64,000 nt of DNA from Fusibacter sp963666805 (GTDB lineage: Bacteria > Bacillota > Clostridia > Peptostreptococcales > Acidaminobacteraceae), in assembly GCA_963666805.2 (NCBI GenBank), contig CAXXWR010000006.1, forward strand, positions 1,189,489 to 1,253,488, given 5' to 3'. The translations under genes were made by a program, and so were the position numbers. The notes below the pieces were generated by a model that saw only the letters and a list, made by a program, of their open reading frames with translations, was not told the origin of the DNA and ran no database searches. Shown here piece after piece: positions 7,888 to 18,647 of this stretch. The stretch's first letter is position 1; each line of letters starts with the position of its first letter.

Positions 7888-10800
7888 ATGCCACAACCTG
7901 TAATGCTCGGAAAAACTGAAAGAATGAGTTTTGCTAGAATTGATGAGTTAGTTAAAAAGCCAAATTTGATTGAAATTCAAGTTGAGTCGTTTAGATGGTT
8001 CCTTGAAAAAGGATTAAAAGAAGCTTTTGAAGATATCTCGCCAATTGAAGATTACACCGGAAATCTAATTCTTGAATTCGTTGATTACGAATTAGATGAA
8101 GAAGCTAAGTACGATGTAGAAGAGTGTAAAGAGAGAGATGTAAACTATGCTGTGCCATTAAGAGTACAAGTAAGGTTTATTAACAAAGAAACTAGCGAAA
8201 TCAAAGAACAGAAAGTCTTTATGGGAGACTTCCCATTAATGACTGATAAGGGTACTTTTATTATCAATGGCGCTGAACGTGTAATCGTCAGCCAGCTGGT
8301 TAGATCACCAGGGCCGTACTATGATGTAAAGCTTGATAAAGTGGGTACAAAACTTTTTTCAAGTACAATCATCCCGAATCGCGGTGCATGGCTTGAGTAT
8401 GAAACTGACTCCAATGACGTTGTCTCAGTTCGTATTGATAGAACGAGAAAATTACCTGCGACAACATTAATGAGAGCACTAGGATACCAAACAAACCAAG
8501 AAATTTTAAATTTGTTTGGTGAAGATGAACGTTTAATTCGTACACTTGATAAAGATAGTACGACAAATCAAGAAGAAGGTCTTATTGAAATTTATAAAAA
8601 ATTAAGACCGGGCGAACCACCAACGGTAGAAAGTGCAAGCAACTTAATTAATTCATTATTTTTTGATGAAAAAAGATATGATCTTGCAAAAGTGGGTCGT
8701 TATAAATTCAATAAAAAGTTGGGCGTATCCAATCGTATTGAAGAACAAGTGGCAGCTCAAAATATTGTTAATCCACAAACGGGAGAAATTATCGTTCAAA
8801 AGGACGAAACAATTACAATTGATCTTGCTAAAGAAGTTGAAAATGCTGGCGTGAGCACAGTAGATATCTGGGGAGAAGATGAAAAGGTTATCCGTGTGAT
8901 TGGAAACCATTTTGTTGACTTAAACACTTACTTTGACGCTTCGAAACTAGGCGTTAAAGAAAAAGTGTATTATCCTGTCTTAAAAGAAATTATGGATCTT
9001 TATGATTCAGAAGAAGAAATTGAAAATGCGATTAAAGATAAAATGTCAGAACTTGTACCGAGACATATTATCCCTGCAGATATCATTGCTTCATTTTCTT
9101 ATATTTTAAATTTAAATGAAACAGTAGGAACTGTAGACGATATTGACCATTTGGGAAACAGAAGAATTCGTTCAGTTGGTGAACTTTTACAAAATCAATT
9201 TAGAATTGGTCTTTCGAGAATGGAAAGAGTTGTAAGAGAACGTATGACTATTCAAGATATGGATACGATTACACCTCAAGCGCTTATTAACATTAAGCCG
9301 GTAGTATCGGCTATTAAAGAATTCTTTGGTTCTTCACAATTATCACAATTCATGGATCAAAATAATCCATTAAGTGAATTGACGCATAAAAGAAGATTGT
9401 CTGCCCTTGGACCTGGTGGTCTTTCGAGAGAAAGAGCTGGTTTTGAGGTGCGCGATGTTCATCATTCTCATTATGGTAGAATGTGTCCTATTGAAACACC
9501 TGAAGGTCCGAATATCGGTCTTATAGGTTCATTAAGTACTTATGCGAGAATTAATGAATATGGTTTTATTGAGTCTCCATATCGTTTTGTTGACAAGAAA
9601 ACAGGTGTCGTAACAGATCATATTGAGTATATAACAGCAGATGTTGAAGAAAAATATATTGTAGCACCTGCCAATGAACCTTTAGATGAAAACAATCGTT
9701 TTGTTGGTGAAAGAATTGTTGCGCGTAGAAGGGCGGATATCAAAGAATTCCCGGCGGCTGAAATTGATCTTGTAGAAGTTTCGGCACAGCAAATGGTATC
9801 TGTTGCGACAGCGATGATTCCTTTCCTTGAAAATGATGATGCCAACCGTGCACTTATGGGAGCCAACATGCAACGTCAGGCGGTACCGCTTGTCAGAGCT
9901 CAAGCCCCTATTATTGGTACAGGAATTGAGCACATTGCTGCTAAAGATTCAGAAGTTGTTATTAAATCTAAGGTAGACGGCGTTGTTGAATATGTATCAG
10001 CTGATGAAATCGTGATACGAGGCGACGAAGATAAGAAAAAATATAGATATAAATTACTGAAATTTAAACGTTCAAATCAAGGAACGTGTATTAATCAACG
10101 GCCTTTAGTTAAAAAAGGACAAGTGGTTAAAAAAGATGATGTTATTTCTGATGGACCATCGACAGATAATGGAGAAATTGCTTTAGGGACTAATCTTTTA
10201 ATCGGATTCATGACTTGGGAAGGGTATAATTATGAAGATGCCATCTTGCTAAGTGAAGAACTCGTAATGGAAGATCGTTTAAGTTCGATTCATATTGATG
10301 AATACGAGTCAGAAGCGAGAGATACTAAGCTTGGACCAGAAGAAATTACAAGAGATATCCCGAATGTTGGTGAGGATGCCCTTAAAAACTTAGATGCTGA
10401 AGGTATCATTAGAATTGGCGCAGAAGTTGATTCGGGTGATATATTAGTAGGAAAAGTGACGCCAAAAGGTGAAACTGAATTAACTGCTGAAGAGAGACTT
10501 TTAAGAGCAATCTTTGGTGAAAAAGCGAGAGAAGTAAGAGATACTTCACTTCGTGTACCTCATGGTGAATCAGGGATTATTGTAGATGTTAAGAAGTTCG
10601 AAAGAGAAAATGGCGATGAGTTATCTCCAGGTGTTAACAAACTCATCCGTGTGTATATAGCGAAAAAACGTAAAATTAATGTTGGTGATAAAATGGCCGG
10701 TCGTCATGGTAACAAAGGGGTTATTTCTAGAATATTACCAATAGAAGATATGCCATTCTTAGAAGATGGAACACCACTTCAAATTGTACTTAATCCATTA

Positions 10801-11505
10801 GGGGTACCTTCGCGTATGAACATTGGTCAGGTGCTTGAAGTCCATTTAGGTCTTGCAGCTAAGAAAAAAGGCTGGAAAGTTGCTACGCCGGTATTTGACG
10901 GTGCAAAAGAACCTCAAATTAAGCAAATTCTTGAAGAAGCAGGTTATCCAGGTGATGGGAAACTTGTAATAAGAGATGGTCGTACAGGTGATACGTTTGA
11001 TAATCGTGTAACTGTAGGTTACATGTACATGTTGAAACTTCACCATTTGGTAGATGATAAAATTCATGCTAGAAGTACAGGTCCTTATTCACTTGTTACT
11101 CAACAGCCACTCGGTGGTAAAGCACAATTTGGTGGACAGCGTTTTGGAGAAATGGAAGTTTGGGCACTTGAAGCATACGGTGCAGCACATACACTTCAAG
11201 AAATCTTAACGGTTAAATCAGATGATGTCGTTGGTCGTGTTAAAGCCTATGAAGCAATAGTAAAAGGCGAAAACATTCCAGAACCAGGTATTCCAGAATC
11301 ATTTAAAGTATTGATTAAAGAATTCCAAGCGCTTGCACTTGATGTTAAAGTTTTAAAAGATGATGCAAGTGAAATTGAAATTGAAGTTGAAGATGATGAC
11401 GATGATGCATTAGATTATAACGCTGCCCTTAGAGGTAATGAAATCACAAAAGATGTTGAATCGGGCGCATTTATTGACACGGATTTACAAGAAGATAACG
11501 AATAA
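7888..11505 (+). CDS. rpoB: RNA polymerase beta subunit
   Basis: Beta subunit of RNA polymerase, 1205 residues from the ATG at 7888; an in-frame GTG at 7876 overlaps the GGGGTGA ribosome site and is less likely. The rifampicin region near residue 480 reads SQFMDQNNPLSELTHKRRLSALGP, with the usual rifampicin-contacting residues intact, so no classic resistance change is seen. DDANRALMGANMQRQAVPL lies near residue 650, and GEMEVWALEAYGAAHTLQEILTVKSDD near the C-terminus. The tail is acidic (EDDDDDA). rpoC follows after 76 bp. Confidence 0.98.
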   Translation: MPQPVMLGKTERMSFARIDELVKKPNLIEIQVESFRWFLEKGLKEAFEDISPIEDYTGNLILEFVDYELDEEAKYDVEECKERDVNYAVPLRVQVRFINKETSEIKEQKVFMGDFPLMTDKGTFIINGAERVIVSQLVRSPGPYYDVKLDKVGTKLFSSTIIPNRGAWLEYETDSNDVVSVRIDRTRKLPATTLMRALGYQTNQEILNLFGEDERLIRTLDKDSTTNQEEGLIEIYKKLRPGEPPTVESASNLINSLFFDEKRYDLAKVGRYKFNKKLGVSNRIEEQVAAQNIVNPQTGEIIVQKDETITIDLAKEVENAGVSTVDIWGEDEKVIRVIGNHFVDLNTYFDASKLGVKEKVYYPVLKEIMDLYDSEEEIENAIKDKMSELVPRHIIPADIIASFSYILNLNETVGTVDDIDHLGNRRIRSVGELLQNQFRIGLSRMERVVRERMTIQDMDTITPQALINIKPVVSAIKEFFGSSQLSQFMDQNNPLSELTHKRRLSALGPGGLSRERAGFEVRDVHHSHYGRMCPIETPEGPNIGLIGSLSTYARINEYGFIESPYRFVDKKTGVVTDHIEYITADVEEKYIVAPANEPLDENNRFVGERIVARRRADIKEFPAAEIDLVEVSAQQMVSVATAMIPFLENDDANRALMGANMQRQAVPLVRAQAPIIGTGIEHIAAKDSEVVIKSKVDGVVEYVSADEIVIRGDEDKKKYRYKLLKFKRSNQGTCINQRPLVKKGQVVKKDDVISDGPSTDNGEIALGTNLLIGFMTWEGYNYEDAILLSEELVMEDRLSSIHIDEYESEARDTKLGPEEITRDIPNVGEDALKNLDAEGIIRIGAEVDSGDILVGKVTPKGETELTAEERLLRAIFGEKAREVRDTSLRVPHGESGIIVDVKKFERENGDELSPGVNKLIRVYIAKKRKINVGDKMAGRHGNKGVISRILPIEDMPFLEDGTPLQIVLNPLGVPSRMNIGQVLEVHLGLAAKKKGWKVATPVFDGAKEPQIKQILEEAGYPGDGKLVIRDGRTGDTFDNRVTVGYMYMLKLHHLVDDKIHARSTGPYSLVTQQPLGGKAQFGGQRFGEMEVWALEAYGAAHTLQEILTVKSDDVVGRVKAYEAIVKGENIPEPGIPESFKVLIKEFQALALDVKVLKDDASEIEIEVEDDDDDALDYNAALRGNEITKDVESGAFIDTDLQEDNE

Positions 11506-11581
11506 CTTCTTATTAAGTAATAAAGTGATGAGATGGCAATTAGGAAGAGTGAACATTAACTAGAGAAGGGAGAGGTAGCCC

Positions 11582-14500
11582 TTGATCGAATTCAATAATT
11601 TTGATTCTATGAGAATAGGTTTAGCGTCACCTAACAAGATTAGATCTTGGTCCAAAGGTGAAGTTAAAAAACCGGAAACAATTAATTACAGAACATTAAA
11701 ACCAGAAAAAGAAGGGTTATTCTGTGAGCGTATTTTTGGACCTACAAAAGACTGGGAATGTCATTGTGGGAAGTATAAAAAAGTAAGATATAAAGGTGTC
11801 GTTTGTGACCGATGTGGTGTTGAAGTTACTAAATCTAAAGTAAGACGTGAAAGAATGGGACATATAGAACTTGCTGCTCCTGTTTCACACATTTGGTACT
11901 TCAAAGGAATTCCTTCGAAAATGGGTATTCTTTTAGATTTATCACCACGTTCACTTGAAAAAGTATTATACTTTGCTTCATATATTGTTATTGAACCAGG
12001 CGAAACAAGCCTTGAAAGAAAACAATTGTTAACTGAAAGTGAATATGCACAATATCGTGAAAAATATGGTAATGAATTTAGAGCGATGATGGGTGCAGAA
12101 GCTGTTAAAGAAATTTTAGCACAAATTGATTTAGATGCACTTTCAGAAGAACTCAAAGGTCAATTGAAAGACAGCACAGGTCAAAGAAAAGTAAGAGTTA
12201 TTAGAAGACTAGAAGTAGTTGAAGCGTTTAGAAACTCTGGTAATATGCCTGAATGGATGATTCTTGACGTTGTACCTGTTATTCCGCCTGAACTTAGACC
12301 AATGGTTCAATTAGATGGTGGCCGTTTTGCAACAGCTGACCTTAATGATCTTTATAGACGTGTTATTAATAGAAACAATCGTTTAAAACGTCTTTTAGAA
12401 TTAGGGGCACCAGATATTATCGTTAGAAATGAAAAAAGAATGCTTCAAGAAGCAGTTGATGCACTTATTGATAATGGTAGACGTGGTAGACCTGTAACGG
12501 GTCCTGGTAACAGACCACTTAAATCATTATCAGACTTATTAAAAGGAAAACAAGGTCGTTTTAGACAAAACTTACTTGGTAAAAGGGTTGACTATTCAGG
12601 TCGTTCAGTTATTGTTGTTGGGCCAGAACTTAAATTTTATCAATGTGGTCTTCCTAAAAAAATGGCGCTTGAACTGTTTAAACCGTTTGTCATGAAACGT
12701 CTTGTTAAAGACGGTTATGTTCATAACATTAAAAGTGCGAAACGTATGGTTGAACGTGTAAAACCTGAAGTATGGGCAATCGTTGAAGATGTGATTAAAG
12801 AACATCCCGTACTTCTTAACCGTGCACCTACGCTTCATAGACTTGGAATTCAAGCTTTTGAACCCGTGTTGGTTGAAGGAAAAGCTATTAAACTTCATCC
12901 GCTTGTATGTACAGCTTACAATGCCGATTTTGATGGTGACCAAATGGCTGTCCATGTGCCGCTTTCAGTGGAAGCGCAAGCTGAGGCGAGATTTTTAATG
13001 CTTTCAGTTAATAATATATTGGCGCCTAAAGATGGACGTCCAATTACAACACCTTCACAGGATATGGTCCTTGGTGCTTATTATTTAACTTATGAAAGTG
13101 AACAACAACCTGAGAGAATGCCAATTTATAAAGATTATGATGAAATGGTATTAGCATATGATAATAAGGTAGTAACACTTCATACACGCGTTAAAATCAG
13201 AAAATATTTTGCAGAAGATCAAACATATCAATTGGTTGAAGGAACTGTCGGAAGATTTATCTTTAATGAACATATTCCTCAAGATTTGGGATTTGTTGAT
13301 CGTGAAGAAAATCCTTATTTCTTAGAAGTGGATTTCCTTTGTAAGAAAAAAGATTTAGAAGAAATTATTGCAAGAAGCTTTAGCTGTCATGGTAATACGA
13401 GAACAGCCGAGTTGCTTGATCATATTAAATCAATGGGATATAAATATTCAACCAAAGGTGCTGTAACTGTTTCAGTATCGGATATGGTTATTCCAGAAGC
13501 TAAAAAAGAGTTGATTGCCGAAGCAAGAGGCATTGTTGATAAATACCAAAAAGCATACAGACGTGGTCTTATCTCTGAAGAAGAACGTTATGAAAAAATT
13601 ATTCAAACGTGGACTAAGACAACTGAAGATGTTACAGAGGCCTTGATTTCTAATTTATCAACCCTTAACAATATTAAAATCATGGCGGATTCAGGAGCGA
13701 GGGGTTCAAAGAACCAAATTAGACAGCTTGCAGGGATGCGTGGTCTGATGGCCAATGCCCTTGGTAAAACAGTCGAAATTCCAATCGTTTCAAACTTCCG
13801 TGAAGGCTTATCCGTTCTTGAATACTTTATTTCAACAACAGGTGCTCGTAAAGGACTTGCCGATACAGCTCTTCGTACTGCCGATTCAGGGTACCTTACA
13901 AGAAGACTTGTTGACGTTTCTCAAGAAGTGATTGTAAGAGAAATGGATTGTCAGACTGATCAAGGTATTGAAGTTGTAGAATTTAGAGATGGCAATGAAT
14001 TAATCGAACCACTTCAAGAACGTATTTTAGGTCGTTATCCAGTAGAAGATATTGTTGATCCTAAAACAGGTGATGTGATTTGTTCTACAGAAAGAATGAT
14101 AGATGAAAAACTTGCAGATAGAATAGTAAAAGCAGGGTTTGATAAAATTAAAATTAGATCGGTGTTAACTTGTGATACACAATATGGTGTTTGTGCAAAA
14201 TGTTACGGTCTTAACCTTGCAACAGGTAAACCTGTTCATGTAGGGGAGTCTGTTGGTATTATTGCAGCACAATCAATCGGAGAACCTGGGACTCAGCTTA
14301 CAATGAGAACTTTCCATACAGGCGGGGTTGCCGGTGGCGATATCACGCAAGGTCTTCCAAGGGTTGAAGAGCTTTTTGAAGCGAGAAAACCTAAAGGGCT
14401 TGCTATTATAGCAGAAATTGATGGGGTTATTTCTTTTAAAGAAACTAAGAAGAAAAAAGAAATTGTCATCACGAATGAAGAGACAGGCGAGCAACATTCA

Positions 14501-15106
14501 GCTCAAATCGTCTTTGGTTCAAGACTGAAAGTTAAAGAAGGGGACCGTGCAACAGCAGGTGAACCACTAACTGAAGGTTCAATTAATCCACAAGACTTAT
14601 TACGTGTAGTTGGCGTAAAAGGTGTTAGAGAATATATTATTAAAGAAGTCCAAAAAGTTTATAGACTTCAAGGTGTTGATATCAACGATAAGCATATTGA
14701 AATCATTGTTAAACAAATGCTTTCAAAAATTAAAGTTGATGAATCAGGTGATTCTTTACTCTTCCCAGGAAGTGTCATTAGTATTAAAGAATTTAATAGA
14801 ATCAATTCTGAAATTGAAGCTAATGGAGGCGAGCCTTTAAAAGGAACTCGTTCATTACTTGGAATTACAAAAGCATCACTTGCAACTGAATCATTCTTAT
14901 CAGCTGCATCATTCCAAGAAACAACAAGAGTCTTAACGGAAGCCGCTATTAATGGAAAAGAAGATAAACTCTTAGGACTTAAAGAAAATGTTATCATTGG
15001 TAAACTGATTCCAGCGGGAACCGGTATGAAATATTACCGTGACATTGTAGTTAAATCAAAGGATGAGTTTGTTATTGATGACGAAGAAGCATTTAAAAGC
15101 ATTTAA
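11582..15106 (+). CDS. rpoC: RNA polymerase beta' subunit
   Basis: Catalytic beta' subunit, 1174 residues. The start is a TTG at 11582, giving MIEFNNFDSMRIGLASP, which matches the family N-terminus and lies after a GGGAGAGG site; the first ATG would lose nine conserved residues. The N-terminal zinc site shows CHCGKYKK...CDRCG, the active-site motif NADFDGDQMAVH is at about 447-458, and the second zinc cluster CDTQYGVCAKC begins near 864. It is cotranscribed with rpoB. Confidence 0.98.
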   Translation: MIEFNNFDSMRIGLASPNKIRSWSKGEVKKPETINYRTLKPEKEGLFCERIFGPTKDWECHCGKYKKVRYKGVVCDRCGVEVTKSKVRRERMGHIELAAPVSHIWYFKGIPSKMGILLDLSPRSLEKVLYFASYIVIEPGETSLERKQLLTESEYAQYREKYGNEFRAMMGAEAVKEILAQIDLDALSEELKGQLKDSTGQRKVRVIRRLEVVEAFRNSGNMPEWMILDVVPVIPPELRPMVQLDGGRFATADLNDLYRRVINRNNRLKRLLELGAPDIIVRNEKRMLQEAVDALIDNGRRGRPVTGPGNRPLKSLSDLLKGKQGRFRQNLLGKRVDYSGRSVIVVGPELKFYQCGLPKKMALELFKPFVMKRLVKDGYVHNIKSAKRMVERVKPEVWAIVEDVIKEHPVLLNRAPTLHRLGIQAFEPVLVEGKAIKLHPLVCTAYNADFDGDQMAVHVPLSVEAQAEARFLMLSVNNILAPKDGRPITTPSQDMVLGAYYLTYESEQQPERMPIYKDYDEMVLAYDNKVVTLHTRVKIRKYFAEDQTYQLVEGTVGRFIFNEHIPQDLGFVDREENPYFLEVDFLCKKKDLEEIIARSFSCHGNTRTAELLDHIKSMGYKYSTKGAVTVSVSDMVIPEAKKELIAEARGIVDKYQKAYRRGLISEEERYEKIIQTWTKTTEDVTEALISNLSTLNNIKIMADSGARGSKNQIRQLAGMRGLMANALGKTVEIPIVSNFREGLSVLEYFISTTGARKGLADTALRTADSGYLTRRLVDVSQEVIVREMDCQTDQGIEVVEFRDGNELIEPLQERILGRYPVEDIVDPKTGDVICSTERMIDEKLADRIVKAGFDKIKIRSVLTCDTQYGVCAKCYGLNLATGKPVHVGESVGIIAAQSIGEPGTQLTMRTFHTGGVAGGDITQGLPRVEELFEARKPKGLAIIAEIDGVISFKETKKKKEIVITNEETGEQHSAQIVFGSRLKVKEGDRATAGEPLTEGSINPQDLLRVVGVKGVREYIIKEVQKVYRLQGVDINDKHIEIIVKQMLSKIKVDESGDSLLFPGSVISIKEFNRINSEIEANGGEPLKGTRSLLGITKASLATESFLSAASFQETTRVLTEAAINGKEDKLLGLKENVIIGKLIPAGTGMKYYRDIVVKSKDEFVIDDEEAFKSI

Positions 15107-15118
15107 CACTAAAATTTA

Positions 15119-15147
15119 TTGACATGACATTTCTATGGTGTTAAAAT
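15119..15147 (+). promoter_or_regulatory. Promoter of the L7Ae-like/rpsL operon
   Basis: TTGACA (15119-15124), a 17-nt spacer and TAAAAT (15142-15147), starting 13 bp after the rpoC stop codon. Confidence 0.75.
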
Positions 15148-15186
15148 GGTGAAGTGCATATTGGCGACTTCGAAGGGAGAGACATT

Positions 15187-15435
15187 ATGCAGGCTGAAAA
15201 ATTGTCAAACAACCCTAAATTAACAGTGGGTGTCAAACAAACAACTAAAATTTTGGATAAAGGTGAAGCGGTACTTGTCTATGTGGCAAAAGACGCTGAA
15301 CAACATGTCGTTAGGCGTGTCTTAGAGCTTTGTGAAGAGAAAAATGTAGAAGTTGTTTATATTGAATCCATGAAACACTTGGGAGTTGCTTGTGGTATTG
15401 ACGTTGGTGCTGCGACAGCGGTTATTGAAAGATAG
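15187..15435 (+). CDS. rplGB: L7Ae-family K-turn RNA-binding ribosomal protein (YbxF-like)
   Basis: An 82-residue L7Ae/L30e-fold protein in the position that ybxF occupies in Bacillus, between rpoC and rpsL. It shows LVYVAKDAEQHVVRRVLELCEEKNVEVVYIESMKHLGVACGIDVGAATAVI, the loop that binds kink-turn RNA. The frame extends to a GTG at 15154, but the ATG at 15187 follows AAGGGAGA at good distance. The family binds K-turn RNAs and associates with ribosomes; the exact RNA partner is not shown here. Confidence 0.88.
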   Translation: MQAEKLSNNPKLTVGVKQTTKILDKGEAVLVYVAKDAEQHVVRRVLELCEEKNVEVVYIESMKHLGVACGIDVGAATAVIER

Positions 15436-15464
15436 ATAAAAAAAGGGAAGGAGGTGCTGAGAGA

Positions 15465-15881
15465 ATGCCTACTATTAACCAATTAGTAAGAAAAGGAAGA
15501 AAAGAAGTTGAAGAAAAATCTACTTCTCCTGCTTTACAAAGAAGCTTTAACACTTTGAAAAGAAAAAATGTTCAACAGAGTTCACCTCAAAAAAGAGGAG
15601 TTTGTACGAGCGTAAAGACAGTGACTCCGAAAAAACCGAACTCGGCTTTAAGAAAAGTTGCGAGGGTAAGATTAACCAATGGTATAGAAGTTACAGCTTA
15701 TATTCCAGGTATTGGTCACAACTTACAAGAGCATAGTGTGGTTCTTATCAGAGGTGGTAGAGTTAAAGATTTACCAGGATGTAGATACCATATCGTTAGA
15801 GGCGTACTTGATACTTCAGGCGTTAACAACAGAATGCAAGCAAGATCAAAATACGGAGCTAAGAGACCAAAGAAAAAATAA
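15465..15881 (+). CDS. rpsL: 30S ribosomal protein S12
   Basis: S12 lines the decoding centre. The product has 138 residues and a typical N-terminus MPTINQLVRKGRK. The two streptomycin-linked loops read TPKKPNSALRK and GGRVKDLPG, with the usual lysines present, which predicts a sensitive-type sequence. CTSVKT replaces the more common CTRVGT and LPGCRYH replaces LPGVRYH, small deviations. AAGGAGGTG precedes the ATG. Confidence 0.98.
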   Translation: MPTINQLVRKGRKEVEEKSTSPALQRSFNTLKRKNVQQSSPQKRGVCTSVKTVTPKKPNSALRKVARVRLTNGIEVTAYIPGIGHNLQEHSVVLIRGGRVKDLPGCRYHIVRGVLDTSGVNNRMQARSKYGAKRPKKK

Positions 15882-15892
15882 TAAGTAATCTA

Positions 15893-15916
15893 GCCTCTTC
15901 CTTTGGAAGGGGCTTT
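15893..15916 (+). terminator. Weak terminator or attenuator after rpsL
   Basis: GCCTCTTCC (15893-15901) pairs with GGAAGGGGC (15905-15913, one G-T pair), followed by only three T. It probably reduces but does not block readthrough to rpsG. Confidence 0.55.
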
Positions 15917-16039
15917 ATATAGTAATAAAAAGGTTTTAAAATCAGTACACATTATTATAATTCAATAAGTAAAACTCGCACAACGACATTATGTCGAGTA
16001 CCGATGAATGACGAAAACACATTATAAGGAGGGAAGAAA

Positions 16040-16510
16040 GTGCCTAGAAAAGGAAACGTACCTAAAAGAGAAGTGTTACCTGATCCTATTTATGGTTCAA
16101 AAGTGGTAGCAAAACTTATCAACGCAATTATGCTTGATGGTAAAAAAGGTGTCGCTCAAAGCATTGTATACGGTGCATTTGAAGAGATCAAAGAAAAAAC
16201 TGGTAAAGACGCTTTAGAAGTATTTGAAGAAGCGATGAATAATATCATGCCTGTTCTTGAAGTAAAAGCGAGAAGAGTGGGTGGTACAAACTATCAAGTA
16301 CCTATGGAAGTTAGACCTGTAAGAAGACAAACATTAGGTTTAAGATGGTTAGTAACTTTTTCTCGTAAAAGAGGCGAGAGAACAATGCAAGAAAAACTTG
16401 CTAAAGAAATTATGGATGCTGCTAACAATACTGGCGCTTCAGTTAAGAAAAAAGAAGACACTCACAAAATGGCAGAATCAAACAAAGCGTTCGCGCATTA
16501 CAGATTCTAA
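16040..16510 (+). CDS. rpsG: 30S ribosomal protein S7
   Basis: S7 nucleates assembly of the 30S head. The product has 156 residues, starts at GTG 16040 after AAGGAGGG, and reads MPRKGNVPKREVLPDPIYGSK, the family start. Further hallmarks are GGTNYQVPMEVRPVRRQTLGLRWL and the C-terminal NKAFAHYRF. fusA follows after 51 bp, the standard str-operon order. Confidence 0.98.
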   Translation: MPRKGNVPKREVLPDPIYGSKVVAKLINAIMLDGKKGVAQSIVYGAFEEIKEKTGKDALEVFEEAMNNIMPVLEVKARRVGGTNYQVPMEVRPVRRQTLGLRWLVTFSRKRGERTMQEKLAKEIMDAANNTGASVKKKEDTHKMAESNKAFAHYRF

Positions 16511-16561
16511 GAAGAGTGTTTCTGCACATTCGATTATTATACGCAAGAAAGGAGGATCAAC

Positions 16562-18628
16562 ATGGGTAGAGCTTATAGCTTAGCAAATACTAGAAATATC
16601 GGTATTATGGCTCATATTGATGCTGGAAAGACAACTACTACTGAGAGAATCCTCTATTATACAGGTATCAACTACAAAATTGGTGAAGTGCATGAAGGTG
16701 CAGCAACAATGGACTGGATGGAACAAGAGCAAGAAAGAGGTATCACAATTACTTCTGCTGCTACAACTTGTATCTGGAAAGATAATAGAATTAATATTAT
16801 TGATACACCGGGCCACGTTGACTTTACTGTTGAAGTTGAAAGATCGCTTCGTGTATTAGATGGATCAGTAGCTGTATTCTGTGCTAAAGGTGGGGTAGAA
16901 CCTCAATCAGAAACAGTTTGGAGACAAGCTGATAAATATGGTGTACCGAGAATGGCATTTGTTAATAAAATGGATATTACTGGTGCAAACTTCTTCAGAG
17001 TTGTTAAAATGATGAAGGATAGATTAAAAGCAAACGCAGTTCCACTTCAAATTCCAATTGGAGCTGAAGATAATTTTGAAGGACTTATTGATTTACTTGC
17101 TATGGAAGCTGTTTATTACGGTGGACAATATGGTGAAGTGATTGAAAGAAAAGAAATTCCTGATGAATTAAAAGAAACTGCTGACCAATATAGACATGAA
17201 CTTCTTGAAGCTGTAGCTGAAACAGATGAAGAATTAATGGAAAAATACCTTGAAGGTGAAGAATTAACTGTTGAAGAATTAGAAAAAGCATTAAGAACAG
17301 CAACAATTAACAATGAAATTGTTCCTGTATTATGTGGTTCTGCTTACAAAAATAAAGGTGTTCAATTACTTTTAGATGCAGTAATCGCTTATATGCCTGC
17401 TCCAACAGATATTGAAGCTATTAAAGGTGTTGATGAAGATGATAATGAAGTTGAAAGACCAGCTGATGACAGCCTTCCTTTCTCATCATTAGCCTTCAAA
17501 ATCATGACTGACCCTTACGTTGGTAAGTTAACTTTCTTTAGAGTTTACTCAGGTACATTGGACTCAGGTTCTTATGTATTAAACTCAACAAAACAAAAGA
17601 AAGAAAGAGTTGGCCGTATTCTTCAAATGCATGCTAACAAAAGAGAAGAACTTTCTACTGTATATTCAGGGGATATTGCTGCTGCAGTAGGTCTTAAATA
17701 TACAACAACTGGTGATACACTTTGTGATATGGATAGTCATATTATTCTTGAAACAATGGAATTCCCAGAACCAGTTATTGAGGTTGCAATTGAACCTAAA
17801 ACAAGAGCTGGACAAGAAAAAATGGGTATTGCCCTTGCTAAACTTGCTGAGGAAGATCCAACTTTCAGAACTTACACTGATGAAGATACTGGACAAGTTA
17901 TTATCGCGGGGATGGGTGAACTTCACCTTGAAATCATCGTTGATAGACTTTTAAGAGAATTCAAAGTGGAAGCGAATATTGGTGCACCTCAAGTTGCTTA
18001 CAAAGAAACAATTACAAAACCTGTTGATATCGACTACAAATACTCTAAACAGTCAGGTGGTAGAGGTCAATATGGTCATGTTAAAGTTAAATTTGAACCT
18101 GTTGAATCAGGTAAAGGTTATTCATTCGAATCTACAGTTACTGGTGGATCTGTACCTAGAGAATACTTCAGTGCAATTGATGATGGTATCCAAGGGGCAA
18201 TGAAAGCTGGTATCTTAGGTGGATACGAAGTTGTTGACGTTCATGCTAATCTTTATGATGGTTCTTACCATGAAGTCGATTCTAATGAAATGGCATTTAA
18301 ACTTGCAGCATCTATGGCGCTTAAAGAAGCGATGAGAAAAGGTAATGCAGTTTTACTTGAGCCTATCATGAAAGTAGAAGTAACTGTACCAGAAGAATAC
18401 TTTGGTGATGTTATGGGTGATATCAACTCAAGACGTGGTAGACTTGATGGTATGGAAATGGTAAATGGTGCACAAATCATTAGAGCTTATGTACCTTTAT
18501 CTCAAATGTTTGGATATGCAACAGACTTAAGATCTAATACTCAAGGTCGTGGTACTTACGCAATGGTATTTGATCATTTCGAAGAAGTACCTAAAAGCAT
18601 CGCTGAAGATGTATTAGGTAATAAATAA
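16562..18628 (+). CDS. fusA: Elongation factor G
   Basis: EF-G drives ribosomal translocation. The 688-residue product has the GTPase motifs AHIDAGKTT (17-25), DTPGH (81-85) and NKMD (135-138), then domains II-V including the GGRGQYGHVK and RGRLDGME blocks. An AAAGGAGG site precedes the ATG. It is followed by tuf copy 2 with 19 bp between, so both are likely on one transcript. Confidence 0.98.
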   Translation: MGRAYSLANTRNIGIMAHIDAGKTTTTERILYYTGINYKIGEVHEGAATMDWMEQEQERGITITSAATTCIWKDNRINIIDTPGHVDFTVEVERSLRVLDGSVAVFCAKGGVEPQSETVWRQADKYGVPRMAFVNKMDITGANFFRVVKMMKDRLKANAVPLQIPIGAEDNFEGLIDLLAMEAVYYGGQYGEVIERKEIPDELKETADQYRHELLEAVAETDEELMEKYLEGEELTVEELEKALRTATINNEIVPVLCGSAYKNKGVQLLLDAVIAYMPAPTDIEAIKGVDEDDNEVERPADDSLPFSSLAFKIMTDPYVGKLTFFRVYSGTLDSGSYVLNSTKQKKERVGRILQMHANKREELSTVYSGDIAAAVGLKYTTTGDTLCDMDSHIILETMEFPEPVIEVAIEPKTRAGQEKMGIALAKLAEEDPTFRTYTDEDTGQVIIAGMGELHLEIIVDRLLREFKVEANIGAPQVAYKETITKPVDIDYKYSKQSGGRGQYGHVKVKFEPVESGKGYSFESTVTGGSVPREYFSAIDDGIQGAMKAGILGGYEVVDVHANLYDGSYHEVDSNEMAFKLAASMALKEAMRKGNAVLLEPIMKVEVTVPEEYFGDVMGDINSRRGRLDGMEMVNGAQIIRAYVPLSQMFGYATDLRSNTQGRGTYAMVFDHFEEVPKSIAEDVLGNK

Positions 18629-18647
18629 TCTTAGGAGGAAAATTAAA

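Noticed and set aside
15465..15881. S12 changes CTSVKT and LPGCRYH as streptomycin resistance
   Set aside because: The lysines in KKPNSALRK and GRVKDLPG that are changed in resistant strains are intact here, so natural variation is the simpler reading.
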